Shown piece after piece: positions 59,999 to 64,000 of a stretch of 64,000 bases of DNA. The stretch lies in NCBI RefSeq assembly GCF_014397785.1, contig NZ_VZQQ01000023.1:35980-99979 (forward strand). Reading direction: 5' to 3'. A program made the position numbers and the translations under genes. Source of the stretch: Paraburkholderia podalyriae. GTDB lineage: Bacteria > Pseudomonadota > Gammaproteobacteria > Burkholderiales > Burkholderiaceae. Each line of letters opens with the position of its first letter. Within the stretch, counting starts at the first letter, position 1. The notes below the pieces were generated by a model that saw nothing but the letters and a program-made list of their open reading frames with translations, made no database searches and had not been told where the DNA came from.

Positions 59999-62077
59999 TC
60001 AGGCCCGCTCGACTTCGACGAGACAGTCATAAAACGTCGCGGAACCGCCGAGATCGGTCAGCGCCTGGCTCGTCAGCTGGTTCGCGTTGCGGCCGTCCGG
60101 CGCGAGCTTCTTCCACCAGATCGACAACCCGACGACCAGGCCTTCGCGAGCCCGTTCGGTCACGCGGGCGCGCGCCTGCATCGAGCCGCGATCGTTGAAG
60201 ATGCGCACCTGATCGCCGTCACCGATGTCGCGTGCGTGCGCGTCGACCGGGTGGATGTCCAGATGCGGCTCGCCTTCCGTCGCGCGCAGACTCTCGATGT
60301 TCACGAAGGTGCTATTCAGGAAGTTGCGCGCGGGCGGCGAAATCATCGCGAGCGGATAGCGGGCCGCCAGTTCGGGCGCGCCGTCGGCCGATTCGTAGGG
60401 TGGCAGATAGTCCGGCAGCGGGTCGAGGCCCTGCTGTGCCAAGCGCTCGCTATAGAACTCGCACTTGCCGGATGGCGTGCGAAAACCGCCGTCGGCAAAT
60501 GGCGCGTCGGGCAGATTGAGACGGGCCCAGCCGGCTTGCTTCAGCGTCGGCCAGTCGACACCGTCCAGCGTCTTGTCGTCCCAGCGAAATGCAGCTCGAG
60601 CGACGGCTTCGTCGCTGTCGAAGAGCGCCGGTTCTGTCAGGCCCATGCCGCGCGCGAGGTCTCGGAAGATCTCGGTATTCGGGCGTGCATCGCCGAACGG
60701 CGCGATGGCGGGCAGGTTGACCATCACATGCGTGTGGCCGTATGACTTGTGCACATCGAGATGCTCGAGTTGCATCGTGGCGGGCAGCAGCAAGTCGGCA
60801 TAATCCGCGGTGTCGGTCTGGAAATGCTCGAGCACGATCGTGAACAGATCCTCACGCGCAAAGCCGGCCGCGACGCGTTCGGAGTCCGGTGCGACCGCGA
60901 CCGGATTCGAGTTGTAGACGACGATCGCCTCGACCTTGGGGCCGAACGTGGCGTCGCCGGGATGCAGCAATGCGTCGCCGATCGCATTCATATTGATTAC
61001 GCGGCTCGGCTTCGACGGCCAGCCCGGCTTCAGGTCGGGACGCTGCAATGCATGCGAGTCGACCGGCGCCCAGCCGCTCGACGACAATAGCGCCCCGCCC
61101 GCGCGCGCGCGCCATGCGCCCGTCAGCGATGGCAGACAGGCGATCGCGCGCACCGCATTGCCGCCGCCACGCACCCGCTGCAGACCGTAGTTCAGGCGGA
61201 TCGCGGCTTTTTTCGTACTGGCGTAAAGTCGCGCGAGATCGGCGACTTCCTGTTCTTCAACGCCACAAATCTCACTCACGCGTGACACTGGATAGCTGAG
61301 CGCGCGCACCTTCAAGTCGGCGAAGCCCAGCGTATGCGACGCGATGTATGCGTGGTCGAGCAGATCCTCGGTGATCAGCACGTTCATGATGCCGAGCGCG
61401 AGAGCCCCGTCGGTGCCGGGCTTCAGCGCAATGTGTTGATGACATTTCTCCGCGGTCAGCGAACGATATGGATCGATTGCGATCAGCCGCGCGCCGCGAC
61501 GCTTGGCTTCCTGCGCGCGCGTCCAGAAATGCAGGTTCGATGCGATCGGATTGGCGCCCCAGATCAGGATCACCTCGCTCTCGGCGAAAAACTCGGTGTG
61601 CATACCGATGCCGGCGCCGTACGTGTATTTGAGGCCCGCAGCGCCCGCGGCCGCGCAAATCGTGCGATCTAACTGCGATGCGCCCAGCTTGTGGAAGAAG
61701 CGTTGCGCGATGCTGTCGCCCTGCACCAGGCCCATCGTGCCCGCGTAGCTGTAGGGCAGAATCGCTTCCGGCGCACGATGGGCAATTTCGCCGAGGCGGC
61801 TTGCGGCAAGGTCGAAAGCTTTGTCCCAGCTGATCGGCTCGAAGCGTCCCTCGCCCTTGCGGCCGACGCGCTTCATCGGCGTCGTCAATCGGTTGGGATG
61901 GTACACACGCTCCGCGTAGCGAGCGACCTTCGTGCACAGCACGCCCTGAGTCGGCGGATGGTCGGGGTCGCCGGCGACCTTGATCGCCCGTCCGTTGTCG
62001 ACGGTCACGCGCATCGCGCACGTGTCGGGGCAATCGTGCGGGCACACGGCGCGCGCGAATTCGGTCGGGGCGTTCAT
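59999..62077 (-). CDS. molybdopterin-dependent oxidoreductase (DMSO reductase family)
   Basis: This encodes a 692-residue cytoplasmic-type molybdoenzyme. It has an N-terminal [4Fe-4S] site with CPHDCPDTC (Cys12, 16, 20) and Cys48 in GVLCTK, and the molybdopterin domain with RTICAAAGAAG, where Cys141 is a candidate Mo ligand. LIWGANPIASNLHFW, VYNSNPVAVAPD and the C-terminal dinucleotide-binding domain starting near LAMISPPARNF complete it. No twin-arginine signal peptide is seen, so it likely stays in the cytoplasm. Neighbouring genes for an electron-transfer subunit are absent, and the substrate is unknown. Confidence 0.85.
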   Translation of the reverse strand: MNAPTEFARAVCPHDCPDTCAMRVTVDNGRAIKVAGDPDHPPTQGVLCTKVARYAERVYHPNRLTTPMKRVGRKGEGRFEPISWDKAFDLAASRLGEIAHRAPEAILPYSYAGTMGLVQGDSIAQRFFHKLGASQLDRTICAAAGAAGLKYTYGAGIGMHTEFFAESEVILIWGANPIASNLHFWTRAQEAKRRGARLIAIDPYRSLTAEKCHQHIALKPGTDGALALGIMNVLITEDLLDHAYIASHTLGFADLKVRALSYPVSRVSEICGVEEQEVADLARLYASTKKAAIRLNYGLQRVRGGGNAVRAIACLPSLTGAWRARAGGALLSSSGWAPVDSHALQRPDLKPGWPSKPSRVINMNAIGDALLHPGDATFGPKVEAIVVYNSNPVAVAPDSERVAAGFAREDLFTIVLEHFQTDTADYADLLLPATMQLEHLDVHKSYGHTHVMVNLPAIAPFGDARPNTEIFRDLARGMGLTEPALFDSDEAVARAAFRWDDKTLDGVDWPTLKQAGWARLNLPDAPFADGGFRTPSGKCEFYSERLAQQGLDPLPDYLPPYESADGAPELAARYPLAMISPPARNFLNSTFVNIESLRATEGEPHLDIHPVDAHARDIGDGDQVRIFNDRGSMQARARVTERAREGLVVGLSIWWKKLAPDGRNANQLTSQALTDLGGSATFYDCLVEVERA

Positions 62078-62264
62078 CGGCGATCTGTCCTGGTGAGCAG
62101 TGAGCGGTACGAAAGAATGGAATTTTATTACGTCAACAGCCGGCCGACCTCGATGGTGCCGCCAAGAAAGCCTTCGGCGTAGAATGAATTATCCGAAGTG
62201 CCCGGGCCGACCTGGTCCACAGCGATGTCACGCTAGCCAAGCACCAACGCTTAATCACTCCATC

Positions 62265-63461
62265 ATGAAACTCATCCCCGAAATTCAGGCCGCTCGCGGC
62301 GAAATCCAGACCCTTCGACGAACCATCCATGCCCACCCGGAGTTGCGCTATGAAGAGACGGCGACTGCTGATCTCGTCGCGCGTTCGCTTGAATCCTGGG
62401 GCATCGAGACCCACCGCGGTTTGGGCAAAACCGGCGTGGTCGGCGTATTGAAGCGCGGAAACGGCGCGCGTGCGATTGGTCTGCGCGCCGACATGGATGC
62501 GCTGCCGATCCAGGAACTCAACAGCTTCGATCATCGCTCGAAAAACGACGGCAAGATGCACGCATGCGGCCACGACGGACATACGGCGATGCTGCTCGGC
62601 GCCGCGCACTATCTGGCCAAACATGGTGATTTCGACGGCACGATCGTGTTCATTTTTCAGCCGGCCGAGGAAGGGGGCGCCGGCGCGAAGGCCATGATGG
62701 ACGACGGCTTGTTCACCCAATTCCCCGTGGACGCCGTGTTCGGCCTTCACAACTGGCCAGGCATGCCGGCGGGCCACTTCGGCGTGACCGAAGGCCCGAT
62801 CATGGCGTCGAGCAATGAATTTCGCATCGAAATCAAGGGCGTCGGCTCGCATGCGGCGCTGCCGCACAATGGCCACGATCCAGTCTTTACGGCGGTGCAA
62901 ATTGCTAGCGGGCTGCAAAGCATCATCACGCGAAACAAAAAGCCGCTGGATACCGCGGTGTTGTCGATAACGCAGATACATGCCGGCGATGCGGTCAACA
63001 TCGTGCCGGATGTCGCATGGATCGCTGGGACCGTGCGGACCTTCGCCGCCGAAACGCTCGACCTGATCGAGTCACGCATGCGCAAGATCGCGCAGAGCAC
63101 AGCCGAAGCATACGATTGCTCTGTCCAGATCCACTTCCACCGGAACTATCCTCCGACGATCAATAGCAGCGAGGAAGCGCGTTTTGCGGCGTCGGTCATG
63201 AAAGAGGTCGTGGGCGCGGAAAATGTCGATGACGCGGTTGAACCGACCATGGGTGCGGAGGATTTTTCGTTCATGCTGCTGGCGAAACCGGGTTGCTACG
63301 CGTTCCTGGGCAACGGCGTTGGCGGCCACCGAGAAGCCGGCCACGGTGCGGGCCCTTGTATGCTGCACAACGCGAGTTATGACTTCAACGACGAGCTATT
63401 GCCGGTCGGGTCGACGTATTGGGTTCGGCTGGCGCAAAAGTTTTTGGCGCAGGGGAAGTAG
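62265..63461 (+). CDS. M20 family metallo-amidohydrolase (hippurate hydrolase-like)
   Basis: This is a two-zinc amidohydrolase of the M20D family (398 residues). It shows LRADMDALPIQE, ACGHDGHTAMLLGAA and QPAEEGGAGAKAM, which carry the metal-binding and general-base residues, then the dimerisation domain (about 185-295) and VEPTMGAEDFSFML with a late zinc ligand. Substrates in the family include hippurate and N-acylated amino acids. The ATG at 62265-62267 begins MKLIPEIQAARGEIQ; the longer upstream frame is not homologous. It diverges from the molybdoenzyme gene. Confidence 0.92.
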   Translation: MKLIPEIQAARGEIQTLRRTIHAHPELRYEETATADLVARSLESWGIETHRGLGKTGVVGVLKRGNGARAIGLRADMDALPIQELNSFDHRSKNDGKMHACGHDGHTAMLLGAAHYLAKHGDFDGTIVFIFQPAEEGGAGAKAMMDDGLFTQFPVDAVFGLHNWPGMPAGHFGVTEGPIMASSNEFRIEIKGVGSHAALPHNGHDPVFTAVQIASGLQSIITRNKKPLDTAVLSITQIHAGDAVNIVPDVAWIAGTVRTFAAETLDLIESRMRKIAQSTAEAYDCSVQIHFHRNYPPTINSSEEARFAASVMKEVVGAENVDDAVEPTMGAEDFSFMLLAKPGCYAFLGNGVGGHREAGHGAGPCMLHNASYDFNDELLPVGSTYWVRLAQKFLAQGK

Positions 63462-63791
63462 TGAATTGGTGAAGCATCGAGACGCGTGGGGGTATGCAGC
63501 TAATCTGTGCCGTTCCCCCTTGCCTGGAAGGTGCAATCATCGGCTGCGAAGGACACGAATGACCGCCATTGTCCCAAACAGCGGGGAGACGGACACGGCG
63601 TCTCGGACCGTCGAGCTGACCGCCTGGCGCCAGAACCGACGGCATCCATTGGAGCGGAAACTATCGGTTGTCGAGCAGATGATTGGGGGCGGGGCCGCAG
63701 TCGCCTGTGAACTGGCAAAGCGCAATGAAGGCTCAACCTTTTGCGAAGCGCGCCGTTATTGCATGTGCTCAGGCAAACCCCTCGGATCTCC
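63462..63791. other. 330-bp gap with a possible transposase remnant
   Basis: No intact gene is present. A short stretch resembling an IS66/IS3 OrfA N-terminus is annotated separately; nothing else is recognisable. Confidence 0.5.
63559..63735 (+). pseudogene. possible remnant of an IS66/IS3-type transposase OrfA
   Basis: The frame from ATG 63559 encodes about 59 residues in which RRHPLERKLSVVEQMIGGG and AVACELAKRNEG follow the helix-turn-helix spacing of OrfA proteins (Arg-rich, EK..VV, G..V..LA.R.G). After residue ~59 the likeness ends and the frame runs into the next gene out of frame. No inverted repeats or partner OrfB are seen. The resemblance is weak and rests on pattern alone. Confidence 0.3.
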
Positions 63792-64000
63792 ATGGCACAA
63801 CCGATTCCTTTCCGCAACAGTGGCGCTGCCCGCGCGCGGCATGTCAAGGCCATGCTGTTGCCTATCGCACGCGAGATCGCCGACGATCTCGCGTTGCGAG
63901 TTCATCTGTCGCTCGATGCGCTGCGCCGCGGCGTCGGCACGAAGAGCGACGCACAGACTCTCACGCAGATCATGCTGCTGACCAGTTACCTGGCCGATGC
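63792..64000 (+). CDS. unrecognised protein, 5' part, running off the window
   Basis: An ATG at 63792 opens a frame that continues to the window end (69 full codons). The protein starts MAQPIPFRNSGAARARHVK and continues with an amphipathic helical region (LPIAREIADDLALRVHLSL). I do not recognise it with confidence; similar short proteins in Burkholderia are sometimes labelled Fis-family regulators, but no Fis helix-turn-helix is visible in this part. No clear ribosome binding site is seen. Confidence 0.5.
   Translation, partial: MAQPIPFRNSGAARARHVKAMLLPIAREIADDLALRVHLSLDALRRGVGTKSDAQTLTQIMLLTSYLAD

Overview
The window reads as a chromosomal segment of a GC-rich betaproteobacterium of the Burkholderia/Paraburkholderia group. 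Support comes from the gene order (a complete division and cell wall cluster ending lpxC-dciA-secA-argJ, pilBCD-coaE-zapD-yacG, rplU-rpmA-obgE-proB), a lysine/alanine-repeat histone H1-like protein, a Burkholderia-type trimeric porin, and close protein resemblance to that group from memory. No database search was run. Most of the window is ordinary core genome on both strands.

Layout. 1-1.2 kb: end of a glycine-zipper lipoprotein gene, converging on a histone H1-like gene with a hexanucleotide tract at its stop codon. 1.6-6.4 kb: class Ia ribonucleotide reductase, nrdA then nrdB, both on the minus strand, with a compact control region at 6.74-6.85 kb (promoter, two NrdR boxes, DnaA-box-like 9-mers). 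7-16.4 kb: ampD, a PP0621-family gene, a CcsA/HemX-like gene, ffh, a purine phosphoribosyltransferase, marC-like, proS, rppH, a CNP1-like lipoprotein and proB. 16.4-21.3 kb: obgE, rpmA and rplU (minus), ispB, tRNA-Pro(CGG) and a CNNM/CBS membrane protein. 21.4-26.8 kb: pilB-pilC-pilD-coaE-zapD-yacG. 26.9-32.5 kb (minus): secA-argJ-DUF815 ATPase-mutT.

32.57-35.40 kb: a complete-looking mobile group II intron (RT-maturase-HNH protein, domain V, candidate EBS/IBS pairings) inserted in the short region between divergent secA and dciA, in the secA orientation. This is the one clear mobile element and the most unusual feature of the window.

36.1-55.6 kb (minus): lpxC, a peroxiredoxin gene, then the full dcw cluster ftsZ-ftsA-ftsQ-ddlB-murC-murG-ftsW-murD-mraY-murF-murE-ftsI-ftsL-rsmH-mraZ (transcribed from mraZ towards lpxC). 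Many genes overlap by 4 bp. The cluster has a clear promoter and four 10-bp MraZ-type repeats at its head. The genes cover cytoplasmic peptidoglycan precursor synthesis (MurC-F, Ddl), lipid steps (MraY, MurG), septal polymerisation (FtsW, FtsI), the divisome (FtsL, Q, A, Z) and the first committed step of lipid A synthesis (LpxC).

55.9-64 kb: coq7, a porin, an acyl-CoA ligase, a molybdopterin oxidoreductase, an M20 amidohydrolase, a possible transposase-OrfA remnant, and the start of an unrecognised gene that runs off the window. I saw no CRISPR array, prophage, defence island or secondary-metabolite cluster.
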